The notes under the pieces were generated by a model. It was not told the origin of the DNA and made no database searches. It saw nothing but the letters and a program-made list of their open reading frames with translations. Source: Slackia sp. ZJ119 (GTDB lineage Bacteria > Actinomycetota > Coriobacteriia > Coriobacteriales > Eggerthellaceae). From it: a DNA stretch of 64,000 nucleotides. Made by a program: the position numbers and the translations under genes. Location of the stretch: assembly GCF_011039175.1 (NCBI RefSeq), contig NZ_JAAKEN010000007.1:62001-126000 (forward strand), read 5' to 3'. Shown here one piece after another: positions 33,248-41,976 of this stretch (the stretch's first letter is position 1; each line of letters starts with the position of its first letter).

Positions 33248-35206
33248 GTGGCAATGATCGGATTTTTAATCCTGTTTCCGCTGGTGGTTGCATTGGTGTT
33301 GCTGCTAGTGAAGCAAAACCAGGCGCGCAACGTCATCGTGTACGTCTCTGCGGCGGCCATCGCAGTCGTCTCGATCGGGTTTTGCCTGGCCAACCTGGGA
33401 TCAGGATGGGTGGGACTGCAGTTCTACACGCCCATCGTCGATTATGCGTGCATGGCCATAAGCGTTGCGCTCGCGGCGGTCATCTTGTACTTCGGCATTC
33501 TCTACCGCAATGTCCCCACGATCGTGCTCGCCGTGGTGCAGGTGGTCGGCTCGGCCGTCTTCGAGCTGGGATTCGCCCATGGCGTCCATGTCGCCGAATC
33601 CCTGTACTTCGACTCGCTGTCGCTGCTCATGGCGTTCATCATCGGCGTCGTCGGCACCGGCATCTGCGTGTATGCGCTCGGTTACATGGAAGACTTCCAG
33701 GCGCATCAGCCTGAAGGCACAAAAGACCGTCGCCCGATGTTCTTCGCCATCATGTTCGCGTTTTTGTCCGCGATGTACTTTATCGTGTTCTCGAACAACA
33801 TGCTGTGGCTGTTCACCGGCTGGGAAGTCACCACGGTATGCTCGTTTTTGCTCATCGGCTTCACACGGACCGACGAAGCCATCAAAAACGCGTTCCGCCA
33901 GATCATCATGAACATCATCGGCGGCATCGCGTTTTTGGTCGCGCTGTACTGCATCGTGCTTCAGGTGGGCACGCTGTCGCTTCGGGAGTTCATCGAGGTG
34001 GGCAGCGCCTATCCCATCATCGTGATGCTGCCGGTGTGCTGCCTGGCGCTTGCCGGCCTCACGAAGGCCGCGCAGATGCCCTTCCACACGTGGCTGCTCG
34101 GCGCCATGGTGGCCCCCACGCCTACCAGCGCCCTGCTGCATTCCTCCACGATGGTGAAAGCGGGCGTGTTTTTGCTGGTCAAGCTTGCGCCGGTGTTCAA
34201 CGTGTGCCCGCTGCCGTCCATCATGGTCGTGCTCGTGGGCGGCATCACCTTCCTTTTGTGCTCGTTCATGGCCATTTCGCAGTCCAACGCCAAGCGCGTT
34301 CTGGCGTACTCGACCATCGCGAACCTGGGCCTGATCGTCGCCTGCGCCGGCGTCGGCACGCCTGAGGCCGTGTGGGCCGCCTGCTTCCTCATCCTGTTCC
34401 ACGCCATCGCGAAGTCGCTGCTGTTCCTGTGCGTCGGCACCGCCGAGCACCACATCGGCAGCCGCAACATCGAGGACATGGACCTTCTGTTCGAGCGCAT
34501 GCCGCGCCTGGCCCGTTTCATGATGCTCGGCATCATGGTCATGTTCATCGCGCCGCTCGGCATGCTCATGGCGAAGTGGGCCACGCTCGTGTCCTTCGCC
34601 GACTCCGGCCAGATCGCGCTCGTCATCATTCTGGGCTTCGGTTCGGCCGCGACGTTCTTCTTCTGGGCCAAGTGGCTCGGCAAGCTTGCCGGCATCGCGG
34701 CGTGCGACAAAAACGTGGAGCTTGACGTGCATAAAAGCGAATGGACGGCGCTCATGCTCATGGTCGTGCTCGCGGTCCTCGCCTGCGTGGGGCTGCCCGT
34801 CATCTCGACCTTCCTCATCGAGCCGTACGTCTGCTCGGTGGCCGCGGTCGTCGCGAACCCAACGCTCATGGCGCTGTACGCGTTCGGCGGCCAAGACATC
34901 TCGGGCACGAACCTGTGGATCTCGGCGCTGCTCGCCGTCATCGTCATCGTGATGCTGTTCGCAGGCGTCGGACGCCGGGGCAAGGAAAAGCCCGCGCAGA
35001 TCTATCTGGCCGGCGCCAGCGTCGACAACGACCGACGCACCTTCCGCAACTCGCTTTCCGGCGAGACTGCGGCCACGTCGCGCAACTGGTACCTCGACTC
35101 GACGTTCGGCGAGGCTCGCATCAAGCCGGTCGGCGAATGGATGTGCGGCATCCTCATCGTCGTCGCGCTGGTGCTCAGCACCACCGGCCTGCCCATCTTG
35201 ATGTAG
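33248..35206 (+). CDS. echA: Ech hydrogenase subunit A (proton-pumping NuoL-like)
   Basis: A 652-aa, about 16-helix antiporter-like subunit (NADH-quinone oxidoreductase L/HyfB family). It has the conserved LFTGWEVTTVCSFLLIGF and KAAQMPFHTWLLGAMVAPTPTSALLHSSTMVKAG segments, which carry the Glu and Lys residues of the ion path. It is the ion-pumping arm of a group 4 hydrogenase. GTG 33248 has a GGGGGAG site at good spacing; ATG 33254 is a close alternative. It is the first of six tightly packed ech genes in the order seen in Methanosarcina Ech. Confidence 0.92.
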   Translation: MAMIGFLILFPLVVALVLLLVKQNQARNVIVYVSAAAIAVVSIGFCLANLGSGWVGLQFYTPIVDYACMAISVALAAVILYFGILYRNVPTIVLAVVQVVGSAVFELGFAHGVHVAESLYFDSLSLLMAFIIGVVGTGICVYALGYMEDFQAHQPEGTKDRRPMFFAIMFAFLSAMYFIVFSNNMLWLFTGWEVTTVCSFLLIGFTRTDEAIKNAFRQIIMNIIGGIAFLVALYCIVLQVGTLSLREFIEVGSAYPIIVMLPVCCLALAGLTKAAQMPFHTWLLGAMVAPTPTSALLHSSTMVKAGVFLLVKLAPVFNVCPLPSIMVVLVGGITFLLCSFMAISQSNAKRVLAYSTIANLGLIVACAGVGTPEAVWAACFLILFHAIAKSLLFLCVGTAEHHIGSRNIEDMDLLFERMPRLARFMMLGIMVMFIAPLGMLMAKWATLVSFADSGQIALVIILGFGSAATFFFWAKWLGKLAGIAACDKNVELDVHKSEWTALMLMVVLAVLACVGLPVISTFLIEPYVCSVAAVVANPTLMALYAFGGQDISGTNLWISALLAVIVIVMLFAGVGRRGKEKPAQIYLAGASVDNDRRTFRNSLSGETAATSRNWYLDSTFGEARIKPVGEWMCGILIVVALVLSTTGLPILM

Positions 35207-35223
35207 GAAGGAGCGTGACGAAC

Positions 35224-36120
35224 ATGTTGAATGAATCGCTCGTTTTCACCATTGTCGGCATCGTGGCGTTCGCCGTGATCGCTCCCGTGCTGGGCTGTCT
35301 GCTCGCCGGCGTCGACCGCAAGGTGTCGGCCCGCATGCAGGGCCGCGTCGGACCGCCGATTCTGCAGCCGTACTACGACGTGCGCAAGCTGCTGGAAAAA
35401 GAGACGGTCGCCGTGAACTCGTCCGAAGTCGTCTATGTCGGCTGTGCGCTGTTGTTCACGTTCATCGCCGGCGGCATCTTCTATTCCGGCGGCAACCTGC
35501 TGATGAGCATCTTCGTCATCACGCTGGCGGCGCTGCTGTTCATCCTGGCGGCGTACTGCACGCGCTCGCCGTACGCCGAAGTGGGCGCTGCTCGCGAAAC
35601 GCTGCAGGTCATGGCGTACGAGCCTATGGTGCTCTTCATGGCGGTGGCGTTCTTCATGGGCACGAAGGCCATCCTTGGCGTCGGCACGTTCAACGTCTCG
35701 GGCGTGTTTTTCCTGGGCGTTCCGCTCATCACGAACATCTGGCTCGTGTTTCTGGGCTTTCTGTTCGTGCTGACCATCAAGCTGCGCAAGTCGCCCTTCG
35801 ACCTGTCCATGTCGCACCACGCGCACCAAGAGATCGTCAAAGGCGTCACCACTGAAATGAGCGGCCGGACGCTGGCGATGGTGGAAGTCATGCATTGGTG
35901 CGAGAACATCCTGTTCCTCGGCTGGATCGGCATGTTCTTCGTGTGGGCGAACCCGGTGTCTTTGCTCGTGGCGCTCGTCGTCGTGCTGGCCGTGTACTTC
36001 CTGGAAATCTGGATCGACAACAATTTCGCCCGCGTCAAATGGCAGCTCATGCTCAAGTCGGCTTGGATCGTGGCTCTCGTGGCCGGCGGCTTGAACCTGA
36101 TCGTGCTCGCATACCTGTAA
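35224..36120 (+). CDS. echB: Ech hydrogenase subunit B (NuoH-like)
   Basis: A 298-aa membrane protein with about eight helices, of the NuoH/HycD/EchB family. The conserved cytoplasmic loop near the N-terminus reads GVDRKVSARMQGRVGPPILQ, and RSPYAEVGAARETLQVMAYEP plus KLRKSPFDLSMSHHAHQEIV match the interface with the peripheral arm. It anchors the hydrogenase module and couples electron flow to ion movement. ATG 35224 is preceded by AAGGAG, 17 nt after echA. Confidence 0.93.
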   Translation: MLNESLVFTIVGIVAFAVIAPVLGCLLAGVDRKVSARMQGRVGPPILQPYYDVRKLLEKETVAVNSSEVVYVGCALLFTFIAGGIFYSGGNLLMSIFVITLAALLFILAAYCTRSPYAEVGAARETLQVMAYEPMVLFMAVAFFMGTKAILGVGTFNVSGVFFLGVPLITNIWLVFLGFLFVLTIKLRKSPFDLSMSHHAHQEIVKGVTTEMSGRTLAMVEVMHWCENILFLGWIGMFFVWANPVSLLVALVVVLAVYFLEIWIDNNFARVKWQLMLKSAWIVALVAGGLNLIVLAYL

Positions 36121-36133
36121 GGAGGGGCAATTC

Positions 36134-36577
36134 ATGGGCTATGCTTCAAAATCCCCGTGGGTCATCCACTACGACGGGTCGAGCTGCAACGGCTGCGACA
36201 TCGAAGTGCTGGCCACGCTGTGTCCGGGCTTTGACGCCGAGCGTTTCGGCGTCATCAACACGGGCAACCCCAAGCACGCCGACATCTTTTTGGTGACCGG
36301 ATCGGTCAACGAACAGAACATCGGCGTCGTGCAGGAAATATACAACCAGATGGTGGAGCCGAAAGTGGTCGTGGCATGCGGCATCTGCGCGTGCACGGCC
36401 GGCATCTTCCACGACTGCTACAACGTGATCGGCGGCGTCGACAAGGCCATTCCGGTCGACGTGTACGCGCCGGGCTGCGCCATCCGCCCCGAAGCGATCA
36501 TCGACGCGGTCGTGCAGGCGGTCGGCATCCTGGATGAGAAGTCCAAGGCGCTCGAAGCCGCCAAGAAAGGAGCGTGA
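36134..36577 (+). CDS. echC: Ech hydrogenase subunit C (small subunit, NuoB-like)
   Basis: A 147-aa [NiFe]-hydrogenase small subunit. It binds the proximal [4Fe-4S] cluster through SSCNGCD (two Cys), CGICACTAG and PGCAIRPEAI. It passes electrons to the large subunit. The AAGGAGG site lies a few nt before the ATG. It ends in a Lys-rich tail whose stop lies 2 nt before the echD ATG. Confidence 0.95.
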   Translation: MGYASKSPWVIHYDGSSCNGCDIEVLATLCPGFDAERFGVINTGNPKHADIFLVTGSVNEQNIGVVQEIYNQMVEPKVVVACGICACTAGIFHDCYNVIGGVDKAIPVDVYAPGCAIRPEAIIDAVVQAVGILDEKSKALEAAKKGA

Positions 36578-36579
36578 GC

Positions 36580-37293
36580 ATGAGCGCGTTCACCCAAACG
36601 TTCGCACCGATCTCCATCGCCGACATCCCCGCGATGGCCGCCGACCGCAAGGCAAGCGGCTGGCGCTTCGTGCAGGTGCTTGCCGTGAACACCGAAAACG
36701 GGATCGACCTCGTCTATTCGTTCATGAAAGACGGCGCCCTGGAAAACTTCAAGGTCGAAGGCGTGACGAAAGACGACGTCGTGCCGTCTATCACCGGCGA
36801 GTTTTTGGCCGCGTTCGTGTTCGAGAACGAGGCGCACGACCTGTTCGGCGTGAACATCAAAGACATCGCCATCGACTTCGGCGGCAACTTCTATGCGCTG
36901 TCCCAAAAAGAACCCATGACCGTCATATCGCCGGCCCAGCTGGCCGCGCGTGAAAAGGCGAAGAAGCTCGCAGCCGCCAAGGCGGCCAAAGAGGCGAAGG
37001 CGGCCGCCGGCGAAAGCGCGGCGGAGGCGTCCGAAGCCTCAAAAGCGGCCGACATGGAAGCGAAGCTGGCAGCGATGGACCCTGAAAAGGCCGCGAAGGT
37101 GCGGGCCGCCATGGAGGCCAAGGCCAAGAAAGAGGCTGCCGCCAAGCAGGCTGAAAAAGACGCCGCGATGGAAGCGAAGCTTGCCGCGATGGATCCCGAG
37201 AAGGCCGCGAAAGTCCGCGCCGCCATGGAAGCGAAGGCGCGAAAGGCCGCAGCCGCCGCCCAAACGGCCGACGACGCGAAAGGAGGCGAGTAG
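36580..37293 (+). CDS. echD: Ech hydrogenase subunit D (NuoC-like) with long repeated charged tail
   Basis: A 237-aa protein. Residues 1-118 are the NuoC/EchD fold (FENEAHDLFGVNIKDIAIDF). Residues about 120-237 are an Ala/Lys/Glu-rich, probably helical tail containing two almost identical 26-residue units (about 159-184 and 197-222, each MEAKLAAMDPEKAAKVRAAM plus EAKA[K/R]K). Archaeal EchD lacks such a tail. ATG 36580 is chosen because AAGGAG sits 7 nt upstream; GTG 36574 would be too close. Confidence 0.9.
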   Translation: MSAFTQTFAPISIADIPAMAADRKASGWRFVQVLAVNTENGIDLVYSFMKDGALENFKVEGVTKDDVVPSITGEFLAAFVFENEAHDLFGVNIKDIAIDFGGNFYALSQKEPMTVISPAQLAAREKAKKLAAAKAAKEAKAAAGESAAEASEASKAADMEAKLAAMDPEKAAKVRAAMEAKAKKEAAAKQAEKDAAMEAKLAAMDPEKAAKVRAAMEAKARKAAAAAQTADDAKGGE

Positions 37294-37295
37294 CC

Positions 37296-38384
37296 ATGGG
37301 GAAAGCAACCGTCATCCCGTTCGGCCCCCAGCATCCCGTGTTGCCCGAACCGCTGCACCTTGACCTGGTTGTGGAAGACGAAGTGGTCGTCGAGGCCATC
37401 CCGCAGATCGGGTTCATTCACCGCGGTCTGGAAAAGCTCGTCGAGACGCGCGACTACAACCAGTTCATCTACGTTGCCGAGCGCATCTGCGGCATCTGCG
37501 CGTTCGGCCACTCCATGGGATACGCCCAGACGGTCGAAGAGCTCATGGGCGTGGAGATTCCGCCCCGCGCCGAATACCTGCGCACCATCTGGCACGAGCT
37601 GTCGCGCGTGCACTCCCACATCCTGTGGCTGGGGCTTGCCGCCGACGCCTTCGGCTTTGAGAGCCTGTTCATGCACTGCTGGCGACTGCGCGAGCGCGTG
37701 CTGAACATCTTCGAAAAGACCACCGGCGGGCGCGTCATCTTCTCGGTCGTGTGCGTCGGCGGCGTCGTGCGCGACATCGACGCGGCCCAGTTCCGCGAGA
37801 TCATCGGCACGCTCGAAGGCATCAAGTCCGATTACGCGAAGATCTGCAACGCGTTTCTGAAGGACACGTCGGTGAGGAACCGCACCGACGGCGTGGGCTA
37901 CATCTCGCTTGAAGACGCTCGGGCGCTTTCGATGGTGGGGCCGTTCGGCCGCGCGTCGGGTTTGCCCTACGACGTGCGCTCGCTCGGCATGGGCGCCTAC
38001 GGGAAGCTTTCCGACTTCCAGCCCATCACGTCGACGGCGGGCGACTGCTACGGCCGCATGGAGGTTCGCGCGAAAGAGGTGCTGCAGTCCATCGACATCA
38101 TCGAAGAGCTTATCGCGGGCATTCCGGCGGGCGACATCGCGGTGCCGGTGAAGGGTTCTCCTGCGGCAGGCGCCGAGGCGTCCATGGTGCTCGAGCAGCC
38201 GCGCGGCGAATGCTACTACTACGCCCGCGGCAACGGATCGAAGTACCTCGAGCGCATGCGCATCCGCACGCCAACGTCCATCAACATCGCCGGCATGACC
38301 ACCGCGCTGGCCGGCTGCGACCTGGCGGACGTCAACATGATCATCCTGACCATCGACCCGTGCATCAGCTGCACAGAAAGGTAG
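37296..38384 (+). CDS. echE: Ech hydrogenase subunit E (large, NiFe-binding)
   Basis: A 362-aa catalytic subunit. Both NiFe ligand motifs are intact: ERICGICAFGHS (residues about 65-76) and the C-terminal DPCISC, followed by only TER and the stop. This separates it from complex I NuoD, which lacks the cysteines. As in other Ech/CooH enzymes, there is no C-terminal extension to be cleaved. It should produce H2 from reduced ferredoxin or the reverse. No hyp maturation genes are in the window. Confidence 0.95.
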   Translation: MGKATVIPFGPQHPVLPEPLHLDLVVEDEVVVEAIPQIGFIHRGLEKLVETRDYNQFIYVAERICGICAFGHSMGYAQTVEELMGVEIPPRAEYLRTIWHELSRVHSHILWLGLAADAFGFESLFMHCWRLRERVLNIFEKTTGGRVIFSVVCVGGVVRDIDAAQFREIIGTLEGIKSDYAKICNAFLKDTSVRNRTDGVGYISLEDARALSMVGPFGRASGLPYDVRSLGMGAYGKLSDFQPITSTAGDCYGRMEVRAKEVLQSIDIIEELIAGIPAGDIAVPVKGSPAAGAEASMVLEQPRGECYYYARGNGSKYLERMRIRTPTSINIAGMTTALAGCDLADVNMIILTIDPCISCTER

Positions 38385-38390
38385 GCTTCC

Positions 38391-38744
38391 ATGGGCGGAT
38401 TCAAACTTGGCGGCATGACCTTTCGGGGGCTGTTCAAAGAACCGGAAACCATCCAGTATCCGGCGCAGCAAAAGCCCGCGCCGGCGGGGCTGAAGGGGCA
38501 TGTCGTCATCGACGTGCAGAAGTGCATTCTGTGCGGCATCTGCCAGAAGCGCTGCCCTTGCGACGCCATTGCGGTGAACAAGCCGGAGCGCACCTGGACG
38601 ATCAACCGTTTCGCCTGCGTGCAGTGCGGCAGCTGCGTGCGCGAGTGTCCCAAGACGTGCCTTGTCATGGAGCCCACCTACGCGCCCCCGTCGACCAGCA
38701 AGCATCTCGATTCCTTCGAAGTGCCCGAGGCGCAGAAGGCCTAA
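38391..38744 (+). CDS. echF: Ech hydrogenase subunit F (2x[4Fe-4S] ferredoxin-like)
   Basis: A 117-aa polyferredoxin subunit with two classical motifs: CILCGICQKRCP (about 44-55) and CVQCGSCVRECP (about 78-89). It accepts electrons from soluble ferredoxin. It is the last gene of the ech operon, with a terminator about 120 nt downstream. Confidence 0.95.
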   Translation: MGGFKLGGMTFRGLFKEPETIQYPAQQKPAPAGLKGHVVIDVQKCILCGICQKRCPCDAIAVNKPERTWTINRFACVQCGSCVRECPKTCLVMEPTYAPPSTSKHLDSFEVPEAQKA

Positions 38745-38861
38745 AGGGCGCCCGATGCGGGCGAAGTTGCGAGCGGCGCTGTGTGATCCCGTGAAAAACT
38801 GGTTAAGAACGGCAACGGACGCGCAGGTTGCAGAAAACCTGTTAGAATTATAAAAAACGAA

Positions 38862-38890
38862 GACGGGCAAGCCCTCGGACTTGCCCGTTT
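38862..38890 (+). terminator. Terminator of the ech operon
   Basis: ACGGGCAAG (38862-38870), an 8-nt loop and CTTGCCCGT (38879-38887) followed by TTT. It lies 117 nt after echF; the sequence in between holds no gene. Confidence 0.8.
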
Positions 38891-38932
38891 TGCATGGGCG
38901 ACCCAGCATGTCAAGGAGGGCATCTGCCAAGC

Positions 38933-39595
38933 GTGAGCGAACCGGACAACACCACCGCTGCCGACTCCGCCTCTGAAGAGGTGACGAGCAGGATTTTGAC
39001 CGCGCCGAACGTCATCAGCTTTGTCAGGCTGTGCATGATCCCGGTCTTTTTTGTGCTGCTCGCCCAAGGAAACGACGTGGCGGCCTGCGTTGTGTTCGCC
39101 GTTGCCGCTGGGACGGACTTCCTCGACGGCCAGCTGGCACGACGCACGAACTGCGTGTCGAAGCTCGGCCAGGTGCTCGACCCGGCCGTCGACCGCCTGC
39201 TCATGATCTCGGGCGTGCTCGGCGTGTTCCTGACCGGGCGCGTGCCGGTCTGGGTCATCGTCTTCGTCGTGGCGCGCGACCTGTTTTTGCTCATCGGCGG
39301 AGGCATCCTCATCAGGAAATACCGCATCCGCGTGCCGGTGGTGTTCGCCGGCAAGGTGGCCACCACGCTCCTGTTCATCGGGTTCGCGGCCCTGCTGCTC
39401 AACATGCCGGTGTTCGAAGGCCTTGGCATCGTAGAGGTTTCGTGGCTGCCGGGCCTGTGCAGCGGGCCGTACGGCTGGGGCATATGGTTCATTTACGCGG
39501 GACTCATCCTGTCGACCGGCGTGACCGTCTACTACATCGTGGTGGCCTGGCGGGCGTTGCAGGCAGCCTTGAACGAACGGCAAGCATTGAGGTAG
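38933..39595 (+). CDS. CDP-alcohol phosphatidyltransferase (PgsA-like)
   Basis: A 220-aa membrane enzyme of phospholipid head-group synthesis. The full signature D-x2-DG-x2-AR-x8-G-x3-D-x3-D is seen in TDFLDGQLARR...GQVLDPAVD (about 60-86), plus about five membrane helices. It most resembles phosphatidylglycerophosphate synthase; cardiolipin synthase of the same fold is possible. The likely start is GTG 38933, with an AGGAGGG site 13 nt upstream, somewhat far. It is followed after 4 nt by the VanW gene. Confidence 0.85.
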   Translation: MSEPDNTTAADSASEEVTSRILTAPNVISFVRLCMIPVFFVLLAQGNDVAACVVFAVAAGTDFLDGQLARRTNCVSKLGQVLDPAVDRLLMISGVLGVFLTGRVPVWVIVFVVARDLFLLIGGGILIRKYRIRVPVVFAGKVATTLLFIGFAALLLNMPVFEGLGIVEVSWLPGLCSGPYGWGIWFIYAGLILSTGVTVYYIVVAWRALQAALNERQALR

Positions 39596-39599
39596 GCCG

Positions 39600-41948
39600 A
39601 TGGCGAACGAGACGACTCCCAAGGGCGCTCCGAAGCACGGCAAGCCGACGAAGCGAAGAGACACTGTGCGCCAGCCGGCCGCTTCAACAGCCAAGACGCC
39701 GCGCAAGGCGGCCGCAGCAAAGCCCAACGCGACGAGGGCGCATGTTCGGACAGCCGCGGCCCCTCGGCCCAAGAAGCCGAAACAAAAGCTCGCCCTGCCC
39801 GGCATCCCCGTCGGCAAGCTGTGGAGCCAAGCTTCCAAGCAGGCGAAACGCTCGGCCCGCACGTCGAAGAAGTCGCCGGTGAAGCTGTTTTTCAAGACGC
39901 TGCTCGTGTTCGTCATCCTGCTTTTGCAGGCGACGGGCAAAAACGTCGGCGCCCTTCTCAAACAAAGCCATGCGGCGCAGGCGGCGCTCGTCGCGCTCGT
40001 GCTCGTCGTCGGGCTGGGCGTCTGCGACGCCGCTGCGAACTCGGGCCGCGCCTACGCCGGCGTGAAGGTCGGCTCGCTTGACGTGGCCGGCAAAAACGCC
40101 GACGAGATCGCCGCGATGGTCGACGAGGAATACGGAACGAAGGTCGACGAGGGCAGCGTGGTCATCTTCGCGAGCGAAGAGGCGCAAAACACGGTCGATG
40201 CCGACGTGGCGACGGCCCAAGACGCCGCGCTGGCAGAACAGTTGGCCGTGGACGAGGCCCGGGCCAACAAGCAGGCGTGGATGGTGGCGGCCGAAGACGT
40301 GGGCGCCAGCGTTCCTGTCGAGCGCATCGCCGAGAACGCCTTGGCGGTCGGCCGCGAAAACGGCGGGCTTTTGGCGCGGATGCAGGCGATGGTCGGCGGC
40401 TGGGACGTGGACGTGGACGTGGACTACAACCAAACGTTCGTCGACGCGCTCGCGCTCGACATCGACGGCGCCATCGGAGAGGTGCGCGAGGACTTCGACG
40501 TGGAAGTGGTCAACGGCACCGCGTCGGTCACGCCGGGCCACACGGGAGAGATGGTGAACATCGACGCGTTCAAAGACCGGCTCACCGAGGCGTTCTTCAG
40601 CGGCGGCGGCCCGGAAAACTCGTTCGTGGCGCAGGTCGAGCACGCGCCCTTGCGCATCGACGAGGCGCAGGCCCAGGCCGTGGCCGACCAGGTGAACGCC
40701 GCCATAGCCAACGGCGCCCGCTTCGAATACGACGGTTCGGGCTGGGACGCGACGCCCGCCGATTTGGGCGCGTGGATCTCCACCGCCGTCGAGCCGAACG
40801 GGGACGACTGGACGCTTGAGGCCTACGTCGACGCCAAAAAGGCCAAGCCGTCGCTGCTTTCGCACATGGAAGGGGAAGACGACGTGCCGGTCAGCGTGTC
40901 GTTCGAGGTGAACGGCGACGACGTGACCGTGCACACCGCCGACGTCGCGGCCATTCCGCTCGTGGCGGACGCGGCAAGCGCCCTGCAGGAGCGCCTGTTC
41001 GGCGATGCGGCGGGCGAGGGCGGCGACGTCGTCATCAACGTCGAGCAAGGCACGGCGCCGACGACCCTCAGCCTTGCGGAAGCGATCGACCTTGGCATCG
41101 TCGGCACCATTTCGTCGTTCACCACCGAGTTCACCACCGGCACCGGCACTGAAAACCGCAACCACAACATCGAGCTGGTCAGCAAGCTGCTGAACAATTC
41201 GGTCACGCCGCCGGGCGAGGTTTGGTCGTTCAACGAAACCGCCGGCGACTGCAACGAAGAAGCCGGGTTCGAAGAGGCCGGCGCCATCGTCGGCGGAGAA
41301 TACGTCGACTCGACCGGCGGCGGCATCTGCCAGGTGGCCACCACCGTGTTCAACGCAGTGTACGAGGCCGGCCTTCCGGTGGTGTCGCGGTCGAACCATT
41401 CGCTCTACATCTCCAGCTACCCCCCGGGGCGCGATGCGGCGGTCAGCTGGCCCGACCTTGACCTGAAGTGGGAAAACGATACCGACAGCGACATTCTGCT
41501 CGCCATGGAGTGCGTCGACGGGGCCGTGACGGCCACGCTGTACGGCGTCGATCCGGAATACACGGTGACGTCGGAGACGGGCGCTTGGGAAGAAGGCGAA
41601 AAATACGAAACGATCGAAGAGGTCGACGAGACGCTCGCCGAAGGAACGAGCTATGTGAAGACGGCCGGCGCCGACGGGTCGGAGATATCGGTCACGCGAA
41701 CGGTGACCGACAAGGACGGCGCCGTCGTGCGGCAGGACCTGTTCGCTTCCGTGTACAGCCCCATCGACGAAGTCGTGGTGAAGGGGCCGAACACCGTGAT
41801 CGACAACGGGGGAGACGCAAGCACGTGGACGGCGGATGCAAGCACGGGCTATGCGAGCGACTATAGCGACGGATTCTACGACACGACCTACCAGCAGGCG
41901 TCGACCGACGGCTTCGCGGCTTCAGGCGCCGTCCAGGCTGCCCTGTAG
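39600..41948 (+). CDS. VanW-family protein with peptidoglycan-binding-like domain
   Basis: A 782-aa protein. The N-terminal 100 residues are Lys/Ala/Pro-rich and cytoplasmic. One membrane helix lies at about 125-142 (AALVALVLVVGLGVC). Then come repeated alpha/beta domains of the kind found in YkuD-associated PG-binding proteins (about 150-480) and the VanW domain (about 510-640: NHNIELVSKLLN, FNETAGDC, DSTGGGICQVATTVFNAVYEAGL). A G5-like beta tail ends it. VanW proteins accompany cell-wall enzymes; their activity is unresolved. Here it precedes a D-Ala-D-Ala carboxypeptidase. Confidence 0.85.
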   Translation: MANETTPKGAPKHGKPTKRRDTVRQPAASTAKTPRKAAAAKPNATRAHVRTAAAPRPKKPKQKLALPGIPVGKLWSQASKQAKRSARTSKKSPVKLFFKTLLVFVILLLQATGKNVGALLKQSHAAQAALVALVLVVGLGVCDAAANSGRAYAGVKVGSLDVAGKNADEIAAMVDEEYGTKVDEGSVVIFASEEAQNTVDADVATAQDAALAEQLAVDEARANKQAWMVAAEDVGASVPVERIAENALAVGRENGGLLARMQAMVGGWDVDVDVDYNQTFVDALALDIDGAIGEVREDFDVEVVNGTASVTPGHTGEMVNIDAFKDRLTEAFFSGGGPENSFVAQVEHAPLRIDEAQAQAVADQVNAAIANGARFEYDGSGWDATPADLGAWISTAVEPNGDDWTLEAYVDAKKAKPSLLSHMEGEDDVPVSVSFEVNGDDVTVHTADVAAIPLVADAASALQERLFGDAAGEGGDVVINVEQGTAPTTLSLAEAIDLGIVGTISSFTTEFTTGTGTENRNHNIELVSKLLNNSVTPPGEVWSFNETAGDCNEEAGFEEAGAIVGGEYVDSTGGGICQVATTVFNAVYEAGLPVVSRSNHSLYISSYPPGRDAAVSWPDLDLKWENDTDSDILLAMECVDGAVTATLYGVDPEYTVTSETGAWEEGEKYETIEEVDETLAEGTSYVKTAGADGSEISVTRTVTDKDGAVVRQDLFASVYSPIDEVVVKGPNTVIDNGGDASTWTADASTGYASDYSDGFYDTTYQQASTDGFAASGAVQAAL

Positions 41949-41976
41949 GCGATCGGCATCCGGGAGAGGGGACCCT

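Noticed and set aside
37296-38384. Reading EchE as complex I subunit NuoD
   Set aside because: Both NiFe-binding CxxC pairs are present, the operon has only six genes in Ech order, and no NuoEFG or other complex I genes are near.
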